From the NCBI RefSeq assembly GCF_003337575.1, contig NZ_QPJM01000010.1, positions 119,795 to 183,794 of the forward strand: a stretch of DNA of 64,000 nucleotides, written 5' to 3'. Positions 25,573 to 33,895 of this stretch are shown piece by piece. The translations under genes and the position numbers were made by a program. The stretch is from Phyllobacterium bourgognense. GTDB lineage: Bacteria > Pseudomonadota > Alphaproteobacteria > Rhizobiales > Rhizobiaceae. Each line of letters begins with the position of its first letter. Position 1 is the first letter of the stretch. The notes under the pieces were generated by a model. The model did no database searches and had not been told where the DNA came from. It saw only the letters and a list, made by a program, of their open reading frames with translations.

Positions 25573-26658
25573 TCAATTGCTACTGGCAGCCAAACTAGCA
25601 TACCAGGCCGCGACGGCGTCTATATCTTCGTTGTCGAGTTTATGCGCGAAGGGTGCCATAAGCCCGGCGAAGGCCGTTCCACCTCGATCTTTTTCAGCGG
25701 CAAACAGATGTAACTGATCGATCAGAAACCGCTTGTTCTGTCCTGCCAATCGAGGAAAATCGGGACGGAAATTGGGCATGTTGCCCTCTGATTTATGACA
25801 GCTATTGCATGCGGGAATCTGTTTTTCAGCAATACCTTCCCGCGCAATTTTCTGTCCCTTGAGTAAGGTCGCATCGCCTGCTGATTGGTGCTTGGCCTGA
25901 CCGTATTCGGCGGGTGCCCGGTAGTAACGGGCGAGTGCTTCGATGTCAGCGGGCGTGAGTCCGGAAACGGCAGCTTCCATGATGCCGCTCTGTCGCCGGC
26001 CTTGAACGTAGCTTTGCAGTGCCGCACCAAGATATCGCTCGGACTGTATGTCCAACCGGGGAAACGCCTCGATGTCATCGCCCTCGCCGTCTTGACCATG
26101 ACATCGAGCACAGCCTTTCGATTGCGGGACATCGGTCGGTACAGCGACACGCTCGGATTCAGTCCCGAACGCTATTTCTCGGTAAGACGCAGCGGACATG
26201 GTCGACAGGACTTCAAGGAATGCGACCACCGCCCAGACCTCGTCGTCCCTGTCCTGAGCCGGCCATGCTGGCATGCCCGTATACTTGATGCCGTGCTTGA
26301 CGATCCAGAAGAGCTCGGCGGACTTCCACTTGTCCAAGGTGTGTCGAAGCCGCGGAGGGGCTGGGGTCATCTGTCGTGCCACGGGGCTACTATCCGCAAG
26401 AGGACTTCCATGACAATAAACACAAGCCGTCTCAAAGTGGGCTCCGCCACGGCGGATCAGCACAGGATCATCCAGATCAGGCGGCACGATGCCGATCGAA
26501 TGGGTCTTCACCGACTGGCGCATCACGTAGTGCAGGAACCATGCTGTGATCTTGAAATGCCCACTGCTCGCAGCCACGTTGAATAGACCCGACCAGGCAA
26601 AAACCGCAGCAATGAATAGCCCTGCAAGGGCAATTACCAGCACGAAGCGCGAGCGCAT
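25573..26658 (-). CDS. triheme membrane-anchored cytochrome c (c4-like)
   Basis: A 361-residue protein with an N-terminal helix (residues 4-24) that acts as signal or anchor and three haem c sites: CVYCH (79-83), CARCH (183-187) and CNSCH (284-288). Each is followed by a candidate axial Met (TGMPAWP, SGIMEAAVSGL, FAGLMAPF). The last two domains pair like cytochrome c4. It is the last gene of the caa3 oxidase cluster and probably feeds electrons to it. The start overlaps the stop of the CtaG gene by one base. Confidence 0.9.
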   Translation of the reverse strand: MRSRFVLVIALAGLFIAAVFAWSGLFNVAASSGHFKITAWFLHYVMRQSVKTHSIGIVPPDLDDPVLIRRGGAHFETACVYCHGSPLADSSPVARQMTPAPPRLRHTLDKWKSAELFWIVKHGIKYTGMPAWPAQDRDDEVWAVVAFLEVLSTMSAASYREIAFGTESERVAVPTDVPQSKGCARCHGQDGEGDDIEAFPRLDIQSERYLGAALQSYVQGRRQSGIMEAAVSGLTPADIEALARYYRAPAEYGQAKHQSAGDATLLKGQKIAREGIAEKQIPACNSCHKSEGNMPNFRPDFPRLAGQNKRFLIDQLHLFAAEKDRGGTAFAGLMAPFAHKLDNEDIDAVAAWYASLAASSN

Positions 26659-27311
26659 CAGCTCCCTTCCTTTTTACGCAGAGACAAGTCGTCATTTGCT
26701 CCGATGGAGGCACCGGCCAGGGCAAGGCCGACGCCAAGGTAAATCAAACCGCCCATGACCAGCATAACCACGCCTCCGAGTTGCTGGTCTTCCTGAACAC
26801 TCATGTTGAGCGCCTTCGCTCCATCCAGACAGCTGCCGTAAAGAGGGCGAGACGCCAGCGCCAGGAGCGCACCAAGCAGCGTCATATGCATCGATGTAAA
26901 AAACAGAACCCCCGCTCCGACGAGGCCCGCTGTGCGCCTTGCTGTCTGGTATGTGGCCAGCGCAAACGTCCAGACCACGACTCCTATGAAGAGAAATGAT
27001 GCCTGTTCAACCAATAACACTAAGCTGTTGTAGCGCGCGTAATCGTGCAGGACAGGAACGTGCCAGGCCCAGATAACGATGAAATCAGCCAGACTGGAAA
27101 CGAATGCTATTGTGGCGATCACTATCGGGGATGCCCGGGCTTGCAGAACAGGCCGCAGATAGACTGCCAAAAGTGGCGAAGCGACTGCAATCACCAGCAT
27201 GTGCGTCAACATCTGGAAGGAAAAACCCGGTTGGCTGACGACCGCCAACGGCCCGCTCCAAGCCATGGCCAGCACAATAAGTCCCGCAGCGAGGCTAGCC
27301 GTTTCCTTCAT
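26658..27311 (-). CDS. ctaG: cytochrome c oxidase assembly protein, CtaG (caa3_CtaG) family
   Basis: A 217-residue inner-membrane protein with about six helices. FSFQMLTHMLVIAVASPLLA, WAWHVPVLHDYARYNSLVL and FFTSMHMTLLGALLALA are the conserved caa3-type CtaG segments, which include histidines thought to help place copper. ATG at 27311 overlaps the previous stop as ATGA; an ATG two codons earlier (27317) is the alternative. It is unrelated to the Cox11-type CtaG. Confidence 0.87.
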   Translation of the reverse strand: MKETASLAAGLIVLAMAWSGPLAVVSQPGFSFQMLTHMLVIAVASPLLAVYLRPVLQARASPIVIATIAFVSSLADFIVIWAWHVPVLHDYARYNSLVLLVEQASFLFIGVVVWTFALATYQTARRTAGLVGAGVLFFTSMHMTLLGALLALASRPLYGSCLDGAKALNMSVQEDQQLGGVVMLVMGGLIYLGVGLALAGASIGANDDLSLRKKEGS

Positions 27312-27685
27312 CGGCATGATCCGATTATTGCGGCCGGAATGGCGACGTACAGGATTCCTATAACAGATAATGCACATAGCATCAGCGTAACGTGCGCAAG
27401 GAAACGATGCCGCTCCTCGGGCGTGTCGTGGTCATAATCCAGATCGCCATCCAGGCTGTACCGCCATATTCGCAGCGTCGAGAATCCGATGTAGGCGACA
27501 CCTGCCACCGCAAGGAAAGTGACAAGAAATATCAGATGGCGGAGGGGCGAAAGGTCTGCGATCTGAGGGTATTTGGCACAGAGGATCGCAGCCGCAACAT
27601 AGCAGGCGAGAAAATGCAGCGCCCATATCGTCAGGGGCGCAAGCATCCGCCAAAGATTGTGACCCGTTTCGGTTTCGCGTGTCAT
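27308..27685 (-). CDS. small membrane protein of the caa3 oxidase cluster
   Basis: A 125-residue protein with three helices (about 16-36, 47-72 and 94-120) and a charged cytoplasmic-type segment between helices 2 and 3 (YSLDGDLDYDHDTPEERHRF). It lies between the fused oxidase subunit I/III gene and ctaG, 7 bp from the former and overlapping the latter. It could be a small structural subunit (subunit IV-like) or assembly factor; I do not recognise the family. Confidence 0.75.
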   Translation of the reverse strand: MTRETETGHNLWRMLAPLTIWALHFLACYVAAAILCAKYPQIADLSPLRHLIFLVTFLAVAGVAYIGFSTLRIWRYSLDGDLDYDHDTPEERHRFLAHVTLMLCALSVIGILYVAIPAAIIGSCR

Positions 27686-27692
27686 GGCGCCC

Positions 27693-30206
27693 TCATGTCA
27701 GGTTCGGGAAAGCAACGAGCGTGGCCAAGGCGACCACCGCGCTAAAACAGGCGAAGTGCCAGTATAAGGTGACATTCCAGATCTCCATGTCATGTCGGGC
27801 AGTCAACCTCCCTGCATAGGCGCGGGCGATGCAGTAGGCCTGCATGATGACCCCCACAGACGTATGCACGGCAACCCAGATGACAATCGCCCAAACGGTC
27901 GCCGGATAGACATTGGCTGTTGGGTCCATTTTCGAAAACCAGGGACCGGCAAGCATGGCCACAACGCCCAGGATCCCCAACGCTGCTCCAGCATAAAGTG
28001 CGGATCGAAAACCTGTAGGGTAACCGGCGCTGTTCAATCGCCGCGCCAAGAGCGTCGAAGTCCAGGCCAGGATGACCAGGCATGCCGAGCCTGCAAGCCA
28101 GTACGTTCCACTGCCGTCTGCCCCTGGTGGAAAATCGGTGTGAATGGTCCAGTAAAAAAAGTAGCAGAACATGAGACTGAGAAATGCCGTGAGATCGCCT
28201 GTCATGGTGATGAACATGGCCCACCAGCCAGTGGAGGCTGGTCCCGAGCGATACAGCGGTACCCGGCGTTGAAGTCCGATATCTCGAAACTGCTTTTCGG
28301 GGATTTCGCCTGTGCCCGTCCACAACCACGACAAGATCGTGGCAAGCGTCAGAAAAGCGCTCGCGAGCGTGGATATCCACCAGTGATAAGTAGCAAAAAT
28401 GAAAGTAGCGCCCAGAAAGATCGCGGCGAAGAGCGTGAGGAAGGTCGGCCCGGGTATCCGGGCGCATTGCTCGGGTTCAGCGTCCAAAACCGACGTTACG
28501 AGAGACTCACGCCTGCCATCCTCCGCGTCAGGCAAATAGAAACGCCCTTCGCGTACGTCCTGAACAAAGTTCTTTTGGTACCAGATCGGATAACGATGAC
28601 GGATGATCGGTATGGTGCGCATGCCAAAACTTTCATCGCGTTGCGCGAGCCATTCGAGCGTTCCTGCATTCCAGGGATTGCCGTCCAAATCAGCTTTTTG
28701 TTTCTTGGGTCGCAGCACATCGATAAGGACGACGGAAAAGCCGGCGGCAAAGACGAGCGCGCCGACTGACGAAATGAAATTGAACCAGTCCCAGCCCACA
28801 TCCGCCGGATAGGTGAACACCCGGCGCGGCATGCCGCGCAAGCCCGTGAAGTGCATCGGCAGGAAGGTGGCGTTGAAGCCGACGAACATCAACCAAAAGG
28901 CAACCCTTCCCGCGTGATCCGAAAGTTTTTGCCCGGTCGCGAAGGGGTAATAATAATATACGCCCGCGAGCAGTGGAAAAATCATGCCCCCGAACAGGGT
29001 ATAGTGCAGGTGGGCGACAACGAAATAGGTGTCATGCGCCTGGAAATCAAAAGGAGCCAGCGCGAGCATCACTCCGGTCAGCCCTCCAAATACGAAAATG
29101 GCGAGCGCGCCTGCAGCAAACAGCAATGGCGTGGACGAAACGACTTTTCCCAGTGCCAACGTGGCAATGAGTACGAATATTTGAGCTCCGGTCGGGATGG
29201 CGACGGCTTCCGAGGCGGCGGAAAAGAACCCGAGAGACAATGACGGGAGCCCGGTGGTGAACATGTGGTGCACCCACAGTCCAAAACTCAGAAAACCCGT
29301 ACCGAGGGCAGACAGGACGATCCATGAATAACCGACTATCGGACGCTGTGCGAAAGTCGGAACGATCATGGCCAACAAGGCGATGGAGGGGAGAAAAATT
29401 ATATAGACCTCGGGATGACCGAAAATCCAGAACAAGTGTTGCCACAGGAGCGGATCTCCGCCCCGCTTGGGATCGAAAAACGGCCAGTCGAAGGCCCGTT
29501 GCAATTCCATCAGGTAATCGCCGACAATCAAAGGAGGAAACGCAAACAGAATCATGCCAGCCACGACAAGAACATACCAGGCGTAGAGTGGCGTTAGATT
29601 GATGTTCATACCGGGAGCCCGGAACTTCAGTACACCTACAATCAGTTCCACCGCCGCAGCGATCGATGAAACTTCGATGAATGACAGCCCGAGCAACCAG
29701 ATATCTGCACCGATGCCGGATTGACGCGTATCCGTGGTCAGCGGCGGGTACATGAACCATCCGCCGGTCGGCGCGGCGTTGAAAAATATCGAGCCACAGA
29801 CAAAAACGCCGCCGATGAGAAATGACCAATAGCCGAAGGCCGACAGACGCGGAAAAGGCAGATCGCGCGCGCCGAGCATTGCCGGCAAGATTAAGATCGC
29901 CACACCTTCAAAAACGGGAACCGCGAACAAAAACATCATCGCTGTACCGTGCATGGTAAACAACTGATTGTAGAGTTGCGCGGTTACAAGATCATTATCC
30001 GGAACGGCCAGTTGCGCCCGCATCAAGAGCGCTAAACCGCCTGCGAAAATCAGAAATGCGAACGCTGTTGCCGTATACCAGTGACCTATGACCGAGTTGT
30101 TGACTTCAGAGAAGCGCCGCCATCCGACCGGATTTTTCCAAACCTCTCTGAGACGTTCCGTTTGCGCGTCCTGGACATGGGCTTGGCCCTGATGGATGTC
30201 GCTCAT
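27693..30206 (-). CDS. cytochrome c oxidase subunit I-III fusion (caa3 type)
   Basis: An 837-residue protein. Residues ~1-560 are subunit I with ligands in FTMHGTAMMF, WIFGHPEVYIIFLPSIA (CuB His and cross-linked Tyr), VWVHHMFTTG and HLHYTLFGG. A linker and ~240 residues of subunit III follow (ATFIFATYHWWIS, GWWAMFITMTGDLTAFLSLM, VHTSVGVIMQAYCIARAY). In the D-channel segment the usual RDxxFPRLN asparagine is Ser (RDLPFPRLSAFGYW), so pumping efficiency may differ. Start 30206 is preferred because the ribosome site GGTGG would touch the ATG at 30215. Confidence 0.93.
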   Translation of the reverse strand: MSDIHQGQAHVQDAQTERLREVWKNPVGWRRFSEVNNSVIGHWYTATAFAFLIFAGGLALLMRAQLAVPDNDLVTAQLYNQLFTMHGTAMMFLFAVPVFEGVAILILPAMLGARDLPFPRLSAFGYWSFLIGGVFVCGSIFFNAAPTGGWFMYPPLTTDTRQSGIGADIWLLGLSFIEVSSIAAAVELIVGVLKFRAPGMNINLTPLYAWYVLVVAGMILFAFPPLIVGDYLMELQRAFDWPFFDPKRGGDPLLWQHLFWIFGHPEVYIIFLPSIALLAMIVPTFAQRPIVGYSWIVLSALGTGFLSFGLWVHHMFTTGLPSLSLGFFSAASEAVAIPTGAQIFVLIATLALGKVVSSTPLLFAAGALAIFVFGGLTGVMLALAPFDFQAHDTYFVVAHLHYTLFGGMIFPLLAGVYYYYPFATGQKLSDHAGRVAFWLMFVGFNATFLPMHFTGLRGMPRRVFTYPADVGWDWFNFISSVGALVFAAGFSVVLIDVLRPKKQKADLDGNPWNAGTLEWLAQRDESFGMRTIPIIRHRYPIWYQKNFVQDVREGRFYLPDAEDGRRESLVTSVLDAEPEQCARIPGPTFLTLFAAIFLGATFIFATYHWWISTLASAFLTLATILSWLWTGTGEIPEKQFRDIGLQRRVPLYRSGPASTGWWAMFITMTGDLTAFLSLMFCYFFYWTIHTDFPPGADGSGTYWLAGSACLVILAWTSTLLARRLNSAGYPTGFRSALYAGAALGILGVVAMLAGPWFSKMDPTANVYPATVWAIVIWVAVHTSVGVIMQAYCIARAYAGRLTARHDMEIWNVTLYWHFACFSAVVALATLVAFPNLT

Positions 30207-30219
30207 GAATACCATCCAC

Positions 30220-31209
30220 CTATTTGAGACCCGTCAGGTAAGCTGCCAAATCCCGCGTTTCACCGGAGTGCAACATGTTGAATTCCGGCATGCGCACCGC
30301 GGGTTTCACCTTTCCCGTGTCACGCAGCCATTTTTCGACGTTGGCACTCGTGTTTGCCAGAATGCCGGCTCCCACTGTTTTGCGGCCTCCGAAGTGCGTC
30401 AGGTCCGGGCCGATCTGCCCCCTCGCCTCGGTGCCACGAACCGTATGGCAAGCGCGACAGCCCGTGGACATAAACAAGCGTTCGCCGTTGATGGCGGCGG
30501 GCGAACCCGGAGGAACTGCATCCGACTTTTCGAGTTTCAACCAGGCGTCAAACTCCGCTTGTGTTTGAACGACGACGGGAAACCCCATCAAGGCATGCGA
30601 TGTTCCGCAATATTCTGCGCAAACACCACGATAGACTCCAGCTTTCTCCGGATGCAGACGCAAGTGGTTGGTCCGTCCCGGGATCATGTCCATTTTGCCG
30701 CCCAACACTGGTATCCAAAACGAATGGATGATGTCGGGACTTGTAAGTTCGAACTCGACCGTCGCATCGGACGGGATTCTGATTTCATTTGCGGAGACGA
30801 CGTCCTCACCTCCGGGGCTCATATAGCTGACCCGCCACCACCACTGTTCACCGCTTACCTTGACGATCATGTCGGCTTTCGCGTCCCGAGCACCGGGAAG
30901 CAGGCGCAATGAGTGGACGAGCAGGCCACCCAAACAAATCGTGGGAAAAATTACGCCACTGATGAATATGAATAAACCGGGGCGAATCCCCGCAAAGGTT
31001 GAAGATGGAAATCTGACTGCTGCAAACGTCGCAAGGAGGACGAACAGCCATACTATGCCGGCTCCCGAGAGCATTATCCAAAAGAGTTTGGCCAGTTCTT
31101 CGGCTTCCTTGCCGGCAGGGTCGAGCGCGGACCGTTCGCCTGAACAACCCTGCAATCCAAACCCGAAAAGGCATACAACAGCTATTTTGCAGACCCCGCC
31201 CATTTTCAT
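30220..31209 (-). CDS. coxB: cytochrome c oxidase subunit II with fused cytochrome c domain (caa3 type)
   Basis: A ~329-residue lipoprotein: the signal peptide ends LQGC with the acylated Cys at residue 22. Two helices follow, then a cupredoxin domain carrying CuA ligands (VCAEYCGTSHALM, with the upstream His in DIIHSFWIP). A C-terminal cytochrome c domain (CRACH, then later MPEFNML with an axial Met) makes it a caa3-type subunit II that accepts electrons from cytochrome c. First gene of a five-gene cluster. A start at 31203 is also possible. Confidence 0.93.
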   Translation of the reverse strand: MKMGGVCKIAVVCLFGFGLQGCSGERSALDPAGKEAEELAKLFWIMLSGAGIVWLFVLLATFAAVRFPSSTFAGIRPGLFIFISGVIFPTICLGGLLVHSLRLLPGARDAKADMIVKVSGEQWWWRVSYMSPGGEDVVSANEIRIPSDATVEFELTSPDIIHSFWIPVLGGKMDMIPGRTNHLRLHPEKAGVYRGVCAEYCGTSHALMGFPVVVQTQAEFDAWLKLEKSDAVPPGSPAAINGERLFMSTGCRACHTVRGTEARGQIGPDLTHFGGRKTVGAGILANTSANVEKWLRDTGKVKPAVRMPEFNMLHSGETRDLAAYLTGLK

Positions 31210-31509
31210 GCGCAATCTCACAGCTACGGTTTTCGGCGCCAACCGATGACGATAAAGCGTTCGCCTGCGGATTTAGTTCCGCTTATCTCAAACAAGCGGC
31301 TGAATATGGTTGTTGCCAGTTCCTCCTTGTTTTGGTGCAACCACGGTGTTTGACCACTATGGCGTTCCCGATTGGTTGAGCCTGCACCGAATCCTTTGGC
31401 CGGTGCCGCTGCAGGCAATCCGATGGTGGAACCTATCCCCGGCGCTGATGTTACCAATCACAAGGTAACAACTTGGAAAGGGCATGTGGACCAGTGGAGG
31501 AAAAGGGCG
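31210..31509. other. divergent gap between coxB and the aldo/keto reductase
   Basis: No gene is supported. It must carry both promoters: a GGAAC-N18-TT site for the reductase at 31428 (+), and on the minus strand a weaker GGAAC-N19-TT match at 31255-31280, 46 bp before coxB. Confidence 0.4.
31428..31452 (+). promoter_or_regulatory. EcfG/RpoE2-type promoter candidate of the aldo/keto reductase
   Basis: GGAAC (31428-31432), 18 bases, TT (31451-31452), with -10 TGTT. It lies 57 bp upstream of the reductase start. Confidence 0.55.
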
Positions 31510-32313
31510 ATGGACCGAACGAACGCGATAGAACTGCGCGGCGGCAACCGCATGCCTGTAATGGGTCTGGGAACCTGGCAGCTAAGAGATGATACGGTGC
31601 AGGCGATAGAAACTGCATTGCAACTCGGTTACCGCCTCATCGACACGTCCGGCGACTATGGAACGCAGCAAGAGATCGGCGAGGGAATCCGACGCAGCCG
31701 CATCGAACGTGCAGACATCTTTCTTGTGACCAAAGTCGAGGAGATCGACAATGCTTACGAGGCGACCCGTAAAAACCTGGACGAACTCCGACTGGATCAT
31801 GCAGACCTGGTGCTCATACATCGGCCACCGCCAACAGGTTCCGGCGAGAGCCTCTGGCGCGGACTGCTGCAAGCGAAAAACGAGGGTCTTGCCACCGATA
31901 TCGGTGTCAGCAACTACACGATCGAACTTATTGACGAACTGACGAACGCGACCGGCGAAGCGCCAGTGGTTAATCAGATCGAGTGGAGTCCCTTCGGCCA
32001 CAGTGAGGCTATGTTACGCGAGGCGACCAGACGGGGCGTCGCGATCCAGGCCTACAGTCCGCTGACCCGCAGCCGGCGTCTGGACGACGACACCCTCTCA
32101 CATATTGCAACGAGGTACGGCAAAACACCGGCGCAACTGGTTATCCGATGGAACCTGCAGCGCGGAACGATCCCGCTTCCCAAAGCGAACCAAGCCAGTC
32201 ATATGGAAGAGAATCTCGACGTGTTCGATTTTGCCATTGACGAAACCGATATGAGGCAACTCAACATGTTGAACCAACATTATTCGTCGTTGGGCACGCT
32301 CGCCTATCTGTGA
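31510..32313 (+). CDS. aldo/keto reductase
   Basis: A 267-residue NADPH-dependent carbonyl reductase with the full catalytic tetrad: Asp45 and Tyr50 (LIDTSGDYG), Lys75 (FLVTKVE) and His104 (LIHRP). MPVMGLGTWQLRDD and the cofactor segment IPLPKANQASHMEENLDVFDF match the DkgA/methylglyoxal reductase subgroup. Start 31510 has GAGGAAAAGG upstream. It probably detoxifies reactive aldehydes, in keeping with a stress promoter upstream. Confidence 0.92.
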   Translation: MDRTNAIELRGGNRMPVMGLGTWQLRDDTVQAIETALQLGYRLIDTSGDYGTQQEIGEGIRRSRIERADIFLVTKVEEIDNAYEATRKNLDELRLDHADLVLIHRPPPTGSGESLWRGLLQAKNEGLATDIGVSNYTIELIDELTNATGEAPVVNQIEWSPFGHSEAMLREATRRGVAIQAYSPLTRSRRLDDDTLSHIATRYGKTPAQLVIRWNLQRGTIPLPKANQASHMEENLDVFDFAIDETDMRQLNMLNQHYSSLGTLAYL

Positions 32314-32629
32314 TGCTTGGTTTTGGCAAAATGCCCCGCATCTGGAGTCTTGCAGATCAGATCTATTCCGGAGGCTGTGCCGGCCACTTGGGGATCACAG
32401 GTGTTTTGCCTCGCTCGTCGCCAACGATTCGCTTTCCCGCACCGCTGTCAGAAAAGCACATGCAGGGAGAGTCTTCTCCCGTAACGCTCCGGACAGCCAG
32501 ATCGCCTGGCGTCCTTTCATGATTTGCAGCGAGACCGAAGCCATGCCGTCCCGAAGCCCATGCGAAATGGACCAGGGATAGCGTAATGGATGGCAATGCC
32601 AAAATAGGATTATGACATCAGGTTGCCGT
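32314..32629. other. interval without a supported gene
   Basis: Short open frames occur on both strands but none has a ribosome site, recognisable domain or convincing composition. No clear repeat or terminator was seen. Confidence 0.4.
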
Positions 32630-32899
32630 TCAGACCATACCTAACGCATTCATGTAAAGCTCAAGAATCGCCTCCTCCTCTTTGCGCTCGTTGGCGTCCT
32701 TCTTGCGCAGGCGGACAATCGTGCGGATGATCTTGGTGTCGTAACCGCGACCCTTGGCTTCGGCCATCACTTCCTTGATGTCGTCCTGGAGCGTTGTCTT
32801 TTCCTCTTCCAGTCGCTCGATGCGCTCGATGAACTGTCGAAGCTCTGCCGCAGCCACACCTTCGACGCCACCCTGTGCTGCCAAATCATCCATGCTCAT
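32630..32899 (-). CDS. gapR: GapR family DNA-binding protein (DUF2312)
   Basis: An 89-residue protein. [20 protein letters not shown] followed by [29 protein letters not shown] is the DUF2312 signature: a long helix and coiled coil, then the basic helices. GapR of Caulobacter forms a dimer-of-dimers ring around overtwisted DNA and stimulates topoisomerases near replication forks. The length and motif match. The start may be codon 1 or 3 (MSMDD). It stands alone. Confidence 0.93.
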   Translation of the reverse strand: MSMDDLAAQGGVEGVAAAELRQFIERIERLEEEKTTLQDDIKEVMAEAKGRGYDTKIIRTIVRLRKKDANERKEEEAILELYMNALGMV

Positions 32900-33019
32900 C
32901 TCTCGCTCCGTAAAAATTCATCTTGCGACTCAAGACCGGTCGCGCGAGGGGTTCCGATGCCCGACCAGTGCGTGGTGAGTCAAGACAATAGAGTCGGATT
33001 CGTCTGGTTGTGCGCCCCC

Positions 33020-33325
33020 TCAATGTGCGGGCTTGTTCGTCTCGAAAGCCGCTTTCTGTGCATCGCTGGCTTCACGCTGATGCTTGGCCTGCCATTCCGC
33101 ATAGGGTTCGCCATAGATGATTTCGCGCGATTCTTCCTTGGAAAGCTCTTCGCCGGACGCTTCAGCCGCTTCGCGATACCAGTTCGACAGACAGTTGCGG
33201 CAGAACCCCGCCAGATTCATCAGGTCGATGTTCTGCACATCGCTGCGGGTCCGCAAATGCTCCACAAGCCGGCGAAAAACGGCGGCTTCGAGCGCAATGC
33301 GCTGGTCGTCAGTAAGATTGCTCAT
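33020..33325 (-). CDS. DUF1244 domain protein
   Basis: A 101-residue protein. The central segment VQNIDLMNLAGFCRNCLSNWYREAAEASG contains the conserved CRNCLSxWY of DUF1244, with two cysteines that could bind metal. The C-terminal EEIIYGxPYxEWK-like segment reads REIIYGEPYAEWQAKHQ. Function is unknown across the family. It has its own promoter region and no operon partner. Confidence 0.9.
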   Translation of the reverse strand: MSNLTDDQRIALEAAVFRRLVEHLRTRSDVQNIDLMNLAGFCRNCLSNWYREAAEASGEELSKEESREIIYGEPYAEWQAKHQREASDAQKAAFETNKPAH

Positions 33326-33881
33326 TTAAACGTCCTCGATCGGGTCTGGTTCGGGGCCAGATGCCTGGCTCCATACATATGGAGTAACGATTCATTGCGT
33401 CAAGAACAGCTGCTTTTTGCCGATTGCCGTGAAGGTGACGACAACGGGAAATTCGCAATCAACGAAGGTCTTTCAAACCGAACAAGGGTTGTTTTTTGTC
33501 TTTCACAGCATTGCTCTCACCACGGGCATCATTCTTTTGTCTTAGTGTTGCAGGAACTCTACGTGGTTGCGTTGACAATGCACAAGAAACTACCGAAAAG
33601 GGTGACCATGACGTACGGAGGCAATATTGCGCAAGTGGTCTATATTCCACGCTGAACAGCAGCATCAGCGGACGCGATTGGGCGGCTTTCTCGGGTGCGT
33701 TGAGATTCAGGCCAGGCCAAGCCGAAAATGGTGGTTTTCGAGAACCGGAGCGCAGCGGCGGACTTATCGGTCCGTGAGCACCGTATCGCAGAAAAATGCC
33801 ATTTGCAGGCCGTCATGGCGTGAATATCGACACACCCTGGAGCAATTCCGGCAAAAGTGCGCAGCGGTTTTGCGTCCGAAA
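33326..33881. other. non-coding interval holding two dispersed palindromic repeats
   Basis: A 556-bp gap. It contains a copy of the repeat also seen at 52.9 kb (33727-33803) and a second palindromic element that runs into the DUF1036 gene (33838-33895). The 33326-33720 part shows no gene or domain. Confidence 0.5.
33727..33803. repeat. dispersed palindromic repeat, copy A
   Basis: It shares CGAGAACCGGAGCGCAG (33739-33755) and GTCC-TGAGCACCG with copy B at 52902-52974. The centre is a hairpin CGGAC/GTCCG (33759-33763 with 33770-33774); in copy B the same stem is TGGAC/GTCCA, so one pair has co-varied. Outer arms AATGGTGGTTTTCG and CGCAGAAAAATGCCATT are partly complementary. Similar intergenic palindromes are frequent in Rhizobiales; I do not know a formal name. 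Confidence 0.7.
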
Positions 33882-33895
33882 TTGCGTAACAACAA
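33838..33895. repeat. Rhizobiales-type intergenic palindrome overlapping the DUF1036 start
   Basis: TGGAGCAATTCCGGCAAAAG through TTTTGCGTCCGAAATTGCGT: the arms CAATTCCGGCAAAA and TTTTGCGTCCGAAATTG are near-complementary around GTGCGCAGCGG. I recognise this as a very common palindromic intergenic sequence in Mesorhizobium, Brucella and relatives. Its right end supplies the TTG codons that are the only nearby starts for the next gene. Confidence 0.65.

Noticed and set aside
31224..31457. 77-codon minus-strand frame in the coxB/reductase gap
   Set aside because: Covers the promoter gap, lacks a ribosome site and any domain.
32310..32602. Short frames on both strands after the aldo/keto reductase
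   Set aside because: No domain, ribosome site or convincing composition.
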